NCBI GenBank assembly: GCA_964608265.1
Contig: CAZSNP010000001.1
Coordinates: 62,001-126,000, forward strand
Source: JANWXR01 sp964608265
GTDB taxonomy: Bacteria > Chloroflexota > Anaerolineae > Anaerolineales > UBA6663
DNA length: 64,000 bases
Direction: 5' to 3'
Positions within the stretch are counted from its first letter, which is position 1. Each line of letters begins with the position of its first letter. This document shows, piece after piece, positions 16,963 to 25,043 of the stretch. The notes under the pieces are model-generated. The model was not told where the DNA came from, ran no database searches, and worked only from the letters and a program-made list of their open reading frames with translations. Position numbers and translations under genes: made by a program.

Positions 16963-17869
16963 GCTTGTCGCTGTATCCGAATCGCTTCACATCCCGCTCG
17001 CTTTTGCGCCAGTCGGCCCGCACCTTCACGTGCAGTTCGAGGAAGACCTTCCGGCCCAGCATCTCTTCGATGGATTGGCGCGCGTTCGTGCCGATCTCTT
17101 TCAGTTTGCTCCCGCCCTTGCCGATGACGATGGGCTTGTGGCTCTCGCGCTCGAGGTACACAACGGCGCTGAGGCGGATAAGGTCGGGCCGCGTCTCGTC
17201 GAACGATTCGATCTCGACCGCGATGCCGTGCGGCACTTCCTGTTCGAGTGCGTTGAGCGCGGCCTCGCGGATCATCTCGGCGGCGAGGTCGCGCGCGTAG
17301 GTCTGCGTCACCTCATCTTCGGGATACAACGGCTCGCCCTCCGGCAGGGCCTCGATCAACATCTGCCGCAGCGCGTCGAGGTTGTCGCCGCGCGTCGCCG
17401 AGATCAGCATCCACCTGGCCTCGGGCGCCAAAGCGCGGTACGCGTTGGTGTGGATCAGCACATGCTCGGGCCTGAGCAAATCGCTTTTGTTGAGCGCCAG
17501 CACCACCGGCGCGACTCCGGCGCGGTTGTGGATTTGTTCCGCCAGATGGACGTCCCCCGGCATGGGCGCGGCGCTGGCATCCACGATGAAGAGGATCACG
17601 TCCGCGTCGAGCATCGCGCGGGCCGCCGCCTCGACCATGTATTCGCCGAGTCTGTTGCGTGGCGCGTGCATACCGGGCGTATCCACAAAGACGAGTTGAT
17701 AGCCCGGTTCGGTGAGGATGCCGAGTTGCGCGTGGCGCGTGGTCTGCGGCTTGGCCGAAACGATGGCGACCTTCTGGCCGAGGAAAGCGTTCATCAACGA
17801 CGACTTGCCCACGTTGGGCCGGCCCACCACCGCGATAAAGCCCGAACGGAAAGGAGTGTCAGCGGTCAT
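16958..17869 (-). CDS. era: GTPase Era
   Basis: A 303-residue Era GTPase, which binds the 3' end of 16S rRNA during small-subunit assembly. The G domain has G1 GRPNVGKSS (about residues 16-24), G2 TTRHAQLGI, G3 DTPGMHAPRN, and G4 NKSD. The C-terminal KH domain contains VYLERESHKPIVIGKGGSKL followed by EIGTNARQSIEEMLGRKVFL. The start MTADTPFRSGFIAVVG at 17869 is chosen. The longer frame upstream runs through the 5' neighbour. It lies 25 nt after the transporter gene, and the spacer itself is a short heptad array. Confidence 0.96.
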   Translation of the reverse strand: MTADTPFRSGFIAVVGRPNVGKSSLMNAFLGQKVAIVSAKPQTTRHAQLGILTEPGYQLVFVDTPGMHAPRNRLGEYMVEAAARAMLDADVILFIVDASAAPMPGDVHLAEQIHNRAGVAPVVLALNKSDLLRPEHVLIHTNAYRALAPEARWMLISATRGDNLDALRQMLIEALPEGEPLYPEDEVTQTYARDLAAEMIREAALNALEQEVPHGIAVEIESFDETRPDLIRLSAVVYLERESHKPIVIGKGGSKLKEIGTNARQSIEEMLGRKVFLELHVKVRADWRKSERDVKRFGYSDKQ

Positions 17870-17870
17870 G

Positions 17871-17905
17871 AAATAACCAGTCACCAATAACCCGTCATTG
17901 GTTAC
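17871..17905. repeat. Short heptad array between transporter and era
   Basis: Consecutive 7-mers AAATAAC, CAGTCAC, CAATAAC, CCGTCAT and TGGTTAC fill the spacer and the 3' end of the transporter gene. A related word set (GTTATCG, GTGATTG, CCAATCACCAATAAC) forms the hairpin at 40394-40422. Confidence 0.45.
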
Positions 17906-18557
17906 TGAAGGCGAGCGGGTTGAAGTCAGTGTCGCGGTCGAAGTAATCTTCCCGCTCGGCGCGTTTGAGGCCGTTGACGACCTGATACGTGATGGGCGTG
18001 CAGGCGATCTCGACCCCGCACTTGAAAATGTAGTTCGAGATGAAGACCGTCCACAGCAGATCGTTCGGCCACACACCGTAGAAGGCGATGAGCAGGAAGA
18101 CGGCCGTATCCACCAGTTCGCCGACGAGGGTAGAGCCGATGGTGCGCGACCACAACCAGCGGCCCTGCGTGCGCACTTTCAACTTCGCCAGGATGACCGA
18201 GTTGGTGAACTCGCCCGCCCAGTACGCGATGAGGCTGCCGAGCGCGATGCGCGGCGCCTGCCCGAGGATGAGGGTGAACGCTTCGTTCTGCGGCGGCAGT
18301 GCATCCACGACGTACAACGTCACCACCATCAGCCCGAGGCAGGCGAAGCCGGTCCAGATGACGCGCCGGCTGCGGGCGTAGCCGTATACCTCGGTCAGCA
18401 CATCGCCGAAGATGTAGGCCAGCGGGAACAGCAGCGTGCCGCCGTCGAAGGTGAATGGGCCAAGACCGACGAGCTTGGTCGAGGCCACGTTGGAGAGGAT
18501 GAGCACCGCGACGAAGACGGCGGTGATGAGGTCGAGGTAGCGGTAGGAATGGGGCAT
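17895..18557 (-). CDS. Queuosine precursor transporter (VUT/YhhQ family)
   Basis: A 220-residue polytopic membrane protein with about six helices. Family features are LSNVASTKLVGLGPFTFDGG and FPLAYIFGDVLTEVYGYARSRR in the N-terminal half, then YWAGEFTNSVILAKLK and a WLWSRTIGSTLVGELVDT stretch, which match the YhhQ group that imports queuine or preQ0/preQ1. Together with queA at 48134 it suggests that the organism makes or salvages queuosine for tRNA wobble position 34. The substrate (queuine versus preQ bases) cannot be decided. It is directly upstream of era. Confidence 0.88.
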   Translation of the reverse strand: MPHSYRYLDLITAVFVAVLILSNVASTKLVGLGPFTFDGGTLLFPLAYIFGDVLTEVYGYARSRRVIWTGFACLGLMVVTLYVVDALPPQNEAFTLILGQAPRIALGSLIAYWAGEFTNSVILAKLKVRTQGRWLWSRTIGSTLVGELVDTAVFLLIAFYGVWPNDLLWTVFISNYIFKCGVEIACTPITYQVVNGLKRAEREDYFDRDTDFNPLAFSNQ

Positions 18558-18588
18558 AAAATCCGTTGGATCGTGATTTGTTGCAGTT

Positions 18589-18858
18589 CGCCCTCACCCC
18601 CGGCCCCTCTCTCGCTGGGAGAGGGGTGAGGCCGCGATATGTCCGGGTGCGTTCCCTCTCCCCAGCGCGGCTCGCCCTCACCCCCGGCCCCTCTCCCGCC
18701 GGGAGAGGGGTGAGGCCGCGAAATGTCCGGGTCTGTTTCCTCTCCCCAGCGCGGCTCGCCCTCACCCCCGGCCCCTCTCTCGCTGGGAGAGGGGTGAGGC
18801 CGCGAAATGTCCGGTCCGTTCCCTCTCCCCGCTGGGGAGAGGGTTAGGGTGAGGGGAG
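18589..18858. repeat. 84-bp tandem repeat, three copies, GC-rich palindromic
   Basis: Near-identical units begin at 18589, 18673 and 18757, giving a period of exactly 84 bp. The third copy diverges in its last third and ends in GGGGAGAGGGTTAGGGTGAG. Each unit contains GCCCTCACCCCCGGCCCCTC followed by a GGGAGAGGGGTGAGG complement, so each can form a hairpin. Together they fill the 309-bp space between ttuA and the queuosine transporter. They belong to the same family as the elements near 37497 and 50177. Confidence 0.75.
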
Positions 18859-18866
18859 AATCTCAA

Positions 18867-19808
18867 TTACCCCAGCATCGTCACCGTCTTCTTCGCCAGC
18901 TTCGCCTTGTCCCACATCCGGCACCACGCGCAGTCGCCAGGCGCGGAGGTGGGCTGGCCGCACCGCTCGCACGGGTGCAGCTCCACGTGCTGCTCGGCGT
19001 TGGCGAACAGCCCGCTTTCTTTCGCCTGCAGGAAGCTGATGTAAAACTGCAACTTCGCGCCGGGCCGGTCGCCTTCCATCCTGTTCAGAAGCTCTTTGTA
19101 GTAGATGGTCGTCGAGCCTTCGGCGTGTGGGCATTCCTCGTAGATGTACTCGATGCCGCGCACCAGGCAATACGCCGTCATCTCGCGCTCGTAGATGCGG
19201 CACAGCGGCTTGACCTTGCGGATGAGGCCGTCGTGCGCGGGCAGCACCGGCGCCTGCCGGGCAAGATAGCCGCCGGCCCAGTTGAGGGTGTTCTGCATCA
19301 GCACGGCGACTTCGTCGTCGAGGTTGTGGCCGGTGACGAGCGCATCGAAGCCGCCCTCGAGCGCGGCGCGGTTCATGATGTAGCGCTTGTTCAGCCCGCA
19401 CACCGAGCACGGCTTGCCGTGGCCGCGATTGCTGATCACGCTCAGCTCCGGGATGGTCGCGCCGAACTCGTCCTCAACATCTACGATATGCAGCGTCAGC
19501 CCGCGCGCGGCGGCAAACTGCTCGCTTAACCGGCGCGACTCGTCGGAGTAGTTCTGCTCGATGCCGAGGCCGATGTACAGCCCCTCGGTATGATACCCAA
19601 GGCGGTGCAGTATGTCCCACAGCCCGAGCGAGTCTTTGCCGCCCGAGACCGCCATCAGCACCTTCTCGTCGCGGGTGAACATCCGGTACTTCTCGATGAA
19701 GCGCTCGACCTGCTCGGGCAGCCACTCGAGGTAATGATCGGTGCACAGCGCTAGTTTGTGCTGGCGCATGTTGATGACGGCGGTGCCGCCGCACTTTCGG
19801 CACTTCAT
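18867..19808 (-). CDS. ttuA: tRNA 2-thiouridine synthetase, TtuA/TtcA family
   Basis: A 313-residue PP-loop ATPase. It has an N-terminal zinc finger (C3-x2-C6, C22-x2-H25), the PP-loop SGGKDS at 55-60, a CSVCGLNKRY pair and EECPHAEG, which supply the three cysteines of an iron-sulfur site. The C-terminal zinc finger reads HPCERCGQPT followed by CAWC. This arrangement matches TtuA, which puts sulfur on position 54 of tRNA in Thermus using the ubiquitin-like donor TtuB. The gene just upstream is such a donor, supporting TtuA over TtcA (position 32). Inference: tRNA position-54 thiolation, or a related uridine target. Confidence 0.88.
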   Translation of the reverse strand: MKCRKCGGTAVINMRQHKLALCTDHYLEWLPEQVERFIEKYRMFTRDEKVLMAVSGGKDSLGLWDILHRLGYHTEGLYIGLGIEQNYSDESRRLSEQFAAARGLTLHIVDVEDEFGATIPELSVISNRGHGKPCSVCGLNKRYIMNRAALEGGFDALVTGHNLDDEVAVLMQNTLNWAGGYLARQAPVLPAHDGLIRKVKPLCRIYEREMTAYCLVRGIEYIYEECPHAEGSTTIYYKELLNRMEGDRPGAKLQFYISFLQAKESGLFANAEQHVELHPCERCGQPTSAPGDCAWCRMWDKAKLAKKTVTMLG

Positions 19809-19812
19809 GATT

Positions 19813-19875
19813 GTTTCACCACAGAGAACACAGAGTACACGGAGTCACTTCTCACGTTTCACGCATCACGCTGAT
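19813..19875. repeat. Heptad array between ttuB and ttuA
   Basis: GTTTCAC, CACAGAG, AACACAG, AGTACAC, GGAGTCA, CTTCTCA, CGTTTCA and CGCATCA follow one another in 7-bp register. GTTTCAC and GCATCAC are the exact complements of words in the arrays at 2958 and 3813. Confidence 0.5.
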
Positions 19876-20069
19876 CCACCAGAGACGACCGCAACGAGTT
19901 TGATTTCCATCCCCTCGCGGATGATGGTGTCGTCGGTCACCAGTTGCCCGTTCATCACCGCCAGCACCGTCTCCGGCTCGAGGCCCACTTTGCGAATCGC
20001 GTCGCGCACCGTCATGCCGGCATTCACTTCGTATTCTTTGTTGCGATACTTGATCTTTACCGTTGCCAT
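19866..20069 (-). CDS. ttuB: Ubiquitin-like sulfur carrier (TtuB/MoaD/ThiS type)
   Basis: A 67-residue beta-grasp protein (MATVKIKYRNKEYEVNAGMT ...) ending VVSGGSA. Sulfur carriers of this family are adenylated and thiocarboxylated at a C-terminal Gly-Gly. Here two residues, Ser-Ala, follow the GG, so a processing step would be needed to expose it. The downstream gene is the cognate thiolation enzyme TtuA. The start at 20069 is preceded by TATAAT at 7 nt, with no ribosome binding site. An in-frame upstream ATG at 20165 lies in repeat sequence. MoaD is an alternative name, but no molybdopterin genes are nearby. Confidence 0.82.
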   Translation of the reverse strand: MATVKIKYRNKEYEVNAGMTVRDAIRKVGLEPETVLAVMNGQLVTDDTIIREGMEIKLVAVVSGGSA

Positions 20070-20076
20070 GCGGAAG

Positions 20077-20082
20077 ATTATA
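20077..20082 (-). promoter_or_regulatory. -10 box for ttuB, leaderless geometry
   Basis: TATAAT on the minus strand ends 7 nt before the ttuB ATG (spacer CTTCCGC). It predicts a transcript starting at the ATG and covering ttuB-ttuA. Confidence 0.6.
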
Positions 20083-20108
20083 GCGTACGGCGCCTTGCGT
20101 TGAGCGAT

Positions 20109-20184
20109 GTCATTCCGAGCGAAGCGAGGGGTCTCTGGGCCACGGTGGAGAATCCCCGCCGCCAAAAGCGCGGCTCGGAATGAC
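20109..20184. repeat. 76-bp element with 12-bp terminal inverted repeats
   Basis: GTCATTCCGAGC (20109-20120) and its exact complement GCTCGGAATGAC (20173-20184) bound a 76-bp stretch between the 195-aa gene and ttuB. From memory, such GTCATTCCGAGCGAAGCGAG elements recur in many genomes as small palindromic or MITE-like repeats. It could also act as a terminator. Confidence 0.6.
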
Positions 20185-20187
20185 GAT

Positions 20188-20775
20188 TCAATGCTCGGCC
20201 AGCATGTCGTCGAGTTCGTCGTAGGTCAGCTTCCAATCGCGCCGTGTGCTGCCGAGGAGTTGATTGAGGATGGCCGCGCCCACCGCGCCGAAGACCCCGG
20301 GCGCGAGGCGATAGCTCGGCAACGCGCGGGCGAGGAGCGGGATCGGCGGCTCGGCCGGGGCAACGGCATATTGATCCGGGACAGCGCGCGCTTCTATGGC
20401 GAGCGAGACGCGCACCCACGGCCCCTCGGCGGGTTGCGGGCCGGCGAAGACTGCGAGATCGGTGAGGTCGAGCGCCTTGCACACCACGCCGCGCTCGCCG
20501 CCCGCCGGCAAATAACCGAACACATCCGAGCGCGGAAAAAGGTCACCCTGAGTCTCAAGCCACTCGAAGCAGACCGGCTCCCCGAACTCCTGCCCGTAGT
20601 CATCTACCACCATGTGCGGCAACAAATGCGTCGGCGAGTCCCACAACTTGTATCCGGGCCGCACATACACCGGCGCTTCGAACAGCGGCACACCGAGCGC
20701 AGAGGCCTCGGGGCCGTGCACGAGCAAGAAATGTTGATTGAACGGGAGGACGAGGGCGGGGAACGGAGGTGGCAT
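20188..20775 (-). CDS. Conserved-looking protein of unknown function
   Basis: A 195-residue soluble protein starting MPPPFPALVLPFNQHFLLVHG. It has no signal peptide or membrane segment, is rich in Pro and aromatic residues, and has acidic C-terminal residues (KLTYDELDDMLAEH). Coding sense is supported by codon bias and by the lack of frame breaks from 20775 on. The upstream in-frame part is heptad repeat, and the ATG itself lies inside that array. It sits between pckA and ttuB on the same strand. No family or function was recognised. Confidence 0.6.
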   Translation of the reverse strand: MPPPFPALVLPFNQHFLLVHGPEASALGVPLFEAPVYVRPGYKLWDSPTHLLPHMVVDDYGQEFGEPVCFEWLETQGDLFPRSDVFGYLPAGGERGVVCKALDLTDLAVFAGPQPAEGPWVRVSLAIEARAVPDQYAVAPAEPPIPLLARALPSYRLAPGVFGAVGAAILNQLLGSTRRDWKLTYDELDDMLAEH

Positions 20776-20829
20776 GTGGCAAGTGGCAAGTGGCGGGTGA
20801 CGTGCGACCTGCCACCTGCCACTTGCCGA
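20767..20829. repeat. Heptad-repeat inverted array upstream of the 195-aa gene
   Basis: Nine uninterrupted 7-mers: AGGTGGC, ATGTGGC, AAGTGGC, AAGTGGC, GGGTGAC, GTGCGAC, CTGCCAC, CTGCCAC, TTGCCGA. The first five carry GTGGC/GTGAC and the last carry the complement GCCAC in the same register, so the array is a palindrome made of heptads. It is the clearest example in the window. Confidence 0.75.
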
Positions 20830-20833
20830 CGAC

Positions 20834-22432
20834 TTACGGTTTCGGGCCGGAGGCCGTGACCGCCGCGCCCACTTTCCCCTCGAACTGCTTGAAGTTCTCG
20901 ACGAACTTCCCCGCCAGTTCTTTGGCCTTGGTGTCGTAGGCGTCTTTGTCCGCCCAGGTGTCGCGCGGATTGAGCACGCCCTCCGGCACGCCCGGGCAGT
21001 GCGTGGGCAGGTGCAGCCCGAAGATCGGGTGCGCCTGCGTGGGGATGTCGGTGAGGCGCCCATCGAGCGCGGCGGTCACCATCGCCCGCGTATGCGCGAT
21101 CTTCATCCGCTGCCCCACGCCGTACGGCCCGCCGCTCCAGCCGGTGTTCACCAGCCACACATCGCTCTTCCAATCGTCGAGCTTCTTCGCCAACAGCTCG
21201 GCATACACGGTCGGGAAGTGCACCATGAACGGCGCGCCGAAGCAGGTGGAGAACGTCGCGCTCGGCTCGCTGACGCCGCGCTCGGTGCCGGCCAGTTTGG
21301 CCGTATAGCCCGAGAGGAAGTAATACAGCGCCTGCTCGCGCGTCAGCTTCGCAATCGGCGGCAGCACCCCGAAGGCATCGGCGGTGAGGAAGATGACGTT
21401 GCGCGGGTGGGTGCCCACGCCCGAGGCCACGTAGTTCGGGATGGCGTGGATGGGGTAGGCGGCGCGCGTGTTTTCGGTGATGGTCTGGCTGTCAAGGTCG
21501 AGCATGCGCGTTTGGTCATCCATCATCACGTTTTCGAGCACCGTGCCGAACATGCTCAGCGTGGCGTAAATCTCCGGCTCGGCCTCCGACGACAGCTTGA
21601 TGACCTTCGCGTAACAGCCGCCCTCGAAATTGAACACGCCGCTCTCGCCCCAGCCGTGCTCGTCGTCGCCGATCAGGCCGCGCCGGTGGTCGGCGGAGAG
21701 CGTGGTCTTGCCCGTGCCGCTCAACCCGAAGAACAGCGCCGTGTCGCCCTGCGGCCCGACGTTGGCCGCGCAGTGCATGGGGAAGACGCCATCCAATGGC
21801 AGCAGATAGTTGAGCGCGGTGAAGACTGATTTCTTGATTTCGCCCGCGTAGCGCGTGCCGGCGATGACGACGGTGCGTTTGGCGATGTTGAGGGCGATCA
21901 CGGCCGTCGGGCCGGATTTGGGCGCGCGGGTGCCGTGCCGCGCCGGGTCGGGGTGGAACTCGGGCGCGTGCAGGATGGTGAAATTCGGCTCGAAGTCCGC
22001 CAGATCAGCCGCGTAGGGGCGGATGAATAAGTTGTAAGCGAATAGCGTGTGCCAGGCGTTCTCCGAGATCAGCCGCACCTTGAGCCGCCGCTTCGGGTTG
22101 GCGCAGGCATACAGGTCGCGAATGAACAACTCCTTCGTGTTGAGGTAGGCCTTCACATCCGCTTCGAGGAGGTTGAAGTGTTCCTCGGAGAGCGGGCGGT
22201 TGACCTTGCCCCACCACACCTTATCTTTGCTGCTCGCCTCCTCGACGATGAACTTGTCCTCGGGCGAGCGACCCGTGAAGGGCGAGGTGACGGCGAGGAA
22301 GGCGCCGCCCGCCGTGAGCTTGCCCTCGCCGCGTTTGAGCGCGGTCTCGATCGTATCCGCCGGGGAGGGATTCCATGTTTGCCGGATGCCGGCCAGCCCA
22401 ATCGCGTTGATGCCGTTTCTGCTGTTGATCAT
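20834..22432 (-). CDS. pckA: Phosphoenolpyruvate carboxykinase (ATP)
   Basis: A 532-residue ATP-type PEPCK converting oxaloacetate to PEP, the first committed step of gluconeogenesis. The kinase-1a/P-loop GLSGTGKTTLSAD lies at about residue 237. Also present are RSPEDKFIV and the metal/oxaloacetate region FPMHCAANVG. GDDEHGW follows the P-loop, and NTGWSGGPYGVGQRM comes later. The start MINSRNGINAIGLAG at 22432 is chosen, since the longer frame upstream is a heptad array. It lies downstream of mdh on the same strand, so malate to oxaloacetate to PEP is encoded in order. Confidence 0.96.
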   Translation of the reverse strand: MINSRNGINAIGLAGIRQTWNPSPADTIETALKRGEGKLTAGGAFLAVTSPFTGRSPEDKFIVEEASSKDKVWWGKVNRPLSEEHFNLLEADVKAYLNTKELFIRDLYACANPKRRLKVRLISENAWHTLFAYNLFIRPYAADLADFEPNFTILHAPEFHPDPARHGTRAPKSGPTAVIALNIAKRTVVIAGTRYAGEIKKSVFTALNYLLPLDGVFPMHCAANVGPQGDTALFFGLSGTGKTTLSADHRRGLIGDDEHGWGESGVFNFEGGCYAKVIKLSSEAEPEIYATLSMFGTVLENVMMDDQTRMLDLDSQTITENTRAAYPIHAIPNYVASGVGTHPRNVIFLTADAFGVLPPIAKLTREQALYYFLSGYTAKLAGTERGVSEPSATFSTCFGAPFMVHFPTVYAELLAKKLDDWKSDVWLVNTGWSGGPYGVGQRMKIAHTRAMVTAALDGRLTDIPTQAHPIFGLHLPTHCPGVPEGVLNPRDTWADKDAYDTKAKELAGKFVENFKQFEGKVGAAVTASGPKP

Positions 22433-22440
22433 GGGAATAG

Positions 22441-22503
22441 CGCGTGTCGGGTGTCGAGTGTCCGCCGCCCGGACTGACACTCGATACTTTGACACACGAC
22501 ACT
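22441..22503. repeat. Heptad-repeat inverted array between mdh and pckA
   Basis: CGCGTGT, CGGGTGT and CGAGTGT begin the array. After two GC-rich heptads come GACACTC, GATACTT, TGACACA and CGACACT, the complementary words. It ends at the mdh stop codon. The words match those at 6849-6930. Confidence 0.7.
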
Positions 22504-23437
22504 AGAATTTCAGAGCGCCCATCGTCTCGCGGATGAGCTTCACGCTCTTGTCCGCCATTGCCCGCTCGTCGTCGGTCAGCGTGAACTCAATGATCTGCTC
22601 GACGCCGCCCGCGCCCAGCTTCACCGGCACGCCGAAATAGATGTCGTTGTAGCCGTACTCGCCCTCGAGGTACGCCGAGGCCGGCACGATGAGCTTCGAG
22701 TCCAAGATGATGGCCTCGGCCATGCGGGCCGCCGCCGCGCCCGGCGCGTAATACGCCGAAGTGCCCAACAGATTCACGATTTCGCCGCCGCCTTTGCGCG
22801 TGCGCTCCACAATCGCATTCACCTTCTCGGCGGGCAGCCACTCGTTGATCGAGCGGCCAAAGACGGTGGAGTAGCGCGTGAGCGGCACCATCTCGTCGCC
22901 ATGCCCGCCGAGCACCACCGTCTGCACGTTCTCAATCGAGACGTTCATCTCCAGCGCGATGAAGGCCGCCATGCGGGCCGAGTCGAGGATGCCGGCCTGC
23001 CCCATCACGCGGTGTTTCGGCAGCCCGGCGAGTTTATAGGCGAGATACGTCATCGAGTCGAGCGGGTTGGTGACGACGACGATGTAGGCCTTGGGTGAGA
23101 GCGGCAGCGCCTTGCCGAGCACGTCGGTGATGATCTGCTGATTCGCGCCCACCAAATCTTCGCGGCTCATGCCCGGTTTGCGCGGGAAGCCGGCGGTGAT
23201 GACGATGACGTCGGAGTTCTCGGTGCCGTCGTAGTTCCCGTCGGCCGTGCCGGTGAGGCGGGCGTTGTAGCCGACGATGGGGGCCGCCTGCAACAGATCG
23301 AGCGCCTTGCCCACCGGCGCGGTCTTGGCGATGGCGGCATCCACCAGCACGATGTCGGCGATGCCGCGCTGCGCGAGCCACAGCGCGCACGACGCGCCAA
23401 CGTTGCCGGCGCCGACTACGGTGATCTTCTTTCGCAT
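22502..23437 (-). CDS. mdh: Malate dehydrogenase (lactate dehydrogenase-like)
   Basis: A 311-residue NAD-dependent enzyme interconverting malate and oxaloacetate. The Rossmann motif VVGAGNVGASCALWLA is at residues 6-21. Also present are the active-site regions GFPRKPGMSREDLV (substrate arginine loop), VVTNPLDSMTYLAY, and VLGGHGDEMVPL with the catalytic His. GFPRKPGM, with Arg in place of the Gln of lactate dehydrogenases, favours malate. AGGAG lies 7 nt before the ATG. Downstream is pckA. Confidence 0.95.
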   Translation of the reverse strand: MRKKITVVGAGNVGASCALWLAQRGIADIVLVDAAIAKTAPVGKALDLLQAAPIVGYNARLTGTADGNYDGTENSDVIVITAGFPRKPGMSREDLVGANQQIITDVLGKALPLSPKAYIVVVTNPLDSMTYLAYKLAGLPKHRVMGQAGILDSARMAAFIALEMNVSIENVQTVVLGGHGDEMVPLTRYSTVFGRSINEWLPAEKVNAIVERTRKGGGEIVNLLGTSAYYAPGAAAARMAEAIILDSKLIVPASAYLEGEYGYNDIYFGVPVKLGAGGVEQIIEFTLTDDERAMADKSVKLIRETMGALKF

Positions 23438-23554
23438 GGGATTCTCCTGTCGTGGAAAAGGATAGGCAATCGAGTAGCGAGGCGCAAAAAAACGGCGAAG
23501 CGGGTCTCGCCGTTGACGGATTCTATCATACCGGCCTGCGCGGCTCGGCGAGGG

Positions 23555-23684
23555 TTACTCGGCCAGCGGCAAGGTCAACGTGAGGGTGCTGACCTGCCTC
23601 GCCGTCGCTGGTCAGCGTCAGCGTGCCCCCCATCAGTTCGGCTGGCCGGCGCGAGATGCTCAGCCCGAGGCCGGTGCCGCCATA
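23555..23684 (-). pseudogene. Remnant of a histidine kinase ATPase domain
   Basis: Read on the minus strand, a fragment YGGTGLGLSISRR-AELMGGTLTL is the G2-box end of a HATPase domain. After a frameshift near 23610, the last residues STLTLTLPLAE and a stop follow in another frame. It closely resembles the C-terminus of the intact kinase at 26779-28890 (YGGTGLGLSISRHLAELMGG). Nothing upstream (23690-23810) completes the gene, so this is a decayed fragment. The 373-bp space between mdh and the M28 peptidase holds no other feature that I can see. Confidence 0.75.
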
Positions 23685-23810
23685 CCAGGGTCTGCTAATC
23701 GGAGGGCGTGACGGCCGGTGGGCGGCGGCGCGCGGTCGGCCTGCGGGGCCGGGTGCGGCGGCGCCGGGGAGGCGTGCCCATAGCGCGCCGCAATTGCAAA
23801 GCGGAATTCT

Positions 23811-25007
23811 CTAGCTCTGGGTTGGCGATGGGGAGTTCGGTTGGAGCGCGGCTTGGGCCAGATGCTCGATCAGCCTGAGCGCAACCGCGCCGGCCTCGGC
23901 AAACCCGCGCGGGTGCAGTTGCGCGGCCGTATCGCGCGGGGTGTGTACCGACCAGGTGGCTGGCCCGATCTCGAGCAGCGTGACAGCATCCAGCCCGGCG
24001 CGGCCCAGCGGCATGTGATCGAACAGCACGCCCGGCATTGCGAAATCGCGCACGGGCACGCCACAGGTGCGTGCGGCTCGCCGGAGGGCGCAGCGCAGCG
24101 ACGGCGCTGAACCGGAAATGTGCAGCCTGCCTTCCACGCCCACGCCGTCGAAGTTGAGGACGACGGCGCGTTCGGCCCGCAACTGCGCGGCGTAGTGTGC
24201 GGCAAAGGCGGCGGCGCCCATCAACCCCAACTCCTCGGCGCTCGTCAGCACAATCGTCCAGCGCAGCCGGGCGTGGGCCTCGGGCCAGCGCGCGAGGATC
24301 TCCGCGAGGTGCAGGACGACGCCGACACCGGAAGCGTTGTCAATGGCGCCGGGCGAGTCGTTCGCCCAATCCATCCACACGAGCGGCGCGCCACCCACCA
24401 GCGTGATCACACCGGCCACCGCCGCAGCCGATGACCACGCCGGCCACAGCACGGCGAGCCACGCACTTGCGCACAGCGCCGCGCTGCCGAACAGTGTCAC
24501 CAGCACCAGCGCTACGCGCAGGCCGATGGGCAGGCGCTGGCTTTTCGAGTCGTAGTGGGCCATCAACACCAGGTGGGGCAACGCAGCCGAAGGTGAGGCG
24601 GGCGGGAAGCGGGCGATGAGGTTAGCGGCTCGATGACGGTTGCCGAAGTGTGCCCAGGGTGAATCGGATTGCAGCGCGCCGCGCTCGGCGCGGGGTTGCA
24701 GCCGGCGCAGCAGCAGCGGCGCGGCCAACACCAGCGTTGCCGCCACCGCCGCCGCCGTCGGTTGCGGACCGAGCCACGCCAGCACACCGATCACACCGGC
24801 CAGGCCGACGGTGAGGGTGAGGGTGACGAGGTGATTGACGGCGGTCGAGAACTCGAACGGCTGGCGCTCGACGGAGTAGCCCCACGCGCCGAGCTGGCGC
24901 GCCAACGCCTCCGCCGCCGCGGCCTCGGCCGGTGAACCGGTGAAGCGCGGATGCGCGAGTCGCCGGGCATAGTCGAGCGCGGCGTCGGCGGTGAACGAGA
25001 CGGGCAT
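23811..25007 (-). CDS. M28-family zinc aminopeptidase with embedded membrane segments
   Basis: A 398-residue protein with the M28 co-catalytic zinc motifs: MAHYDSK (His ligand), PGAIDNASGVGVVLHLAE (bridging Asp), SAEELGLMGA (catalytic and ligand Glu), and SVHTPRDT (His ligand). Membrane segments lie between these motifs, two at about residues 60-98 and two or three at about 175-225. The peptidase domain is therefore split by hydrophobic hairpins and the enzyme is membrane-anchored. Substrate is unknown. It is divergent from the ParB-USP gene with a 36-bp shared intergenic region. From family knowledge, exopeptidase activity is likely. Confidence 0.85.
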   Translation of the reverse strand: MPVSFTADAALDYARRLAHPRFTGSPAEAAAAEALARQLGAWGYSVERQPFEFSTAVNHLVTLTLTVGLAGVIGVLAWLGPQPTAAAVAATLVLAAPLLLRRLQPRAERGALQSDSPWAHFGNRHRAANLIARFPPASPSAALPHLVLMAHYDSKSQRLPIGLRVALVLVTLFGSAALCASAWLAVLWPAWSSAAAVAGVITLVGGAPLVWMDWANDSPGAIDNASGVGVVLHLAEILARWPEAHARLRWTIVLTSAEELGLMGAAAFAAHYAAQLRAERAVVLNFDGVGVEGRLHISGSAPSLRCALRRAARTCGVPVRDFAMPGVLFDHMPLGRAGLDAVTLLEIGPATWSVHTPRDTAAQLHPRGFAEAGAVALRLIEHLAQAALQPNSPSPTQS

Positions 25008-25043
25008 GGGGTGGCTGGCGGGTATGATACACTGCGAGGCCGT

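Noticed and set aside
20767..20829. CRISPR-like appearance of the heptad arrays
   Set aside because: The units are 7 bp with no unique spacers, and there are no cas genes in the window.
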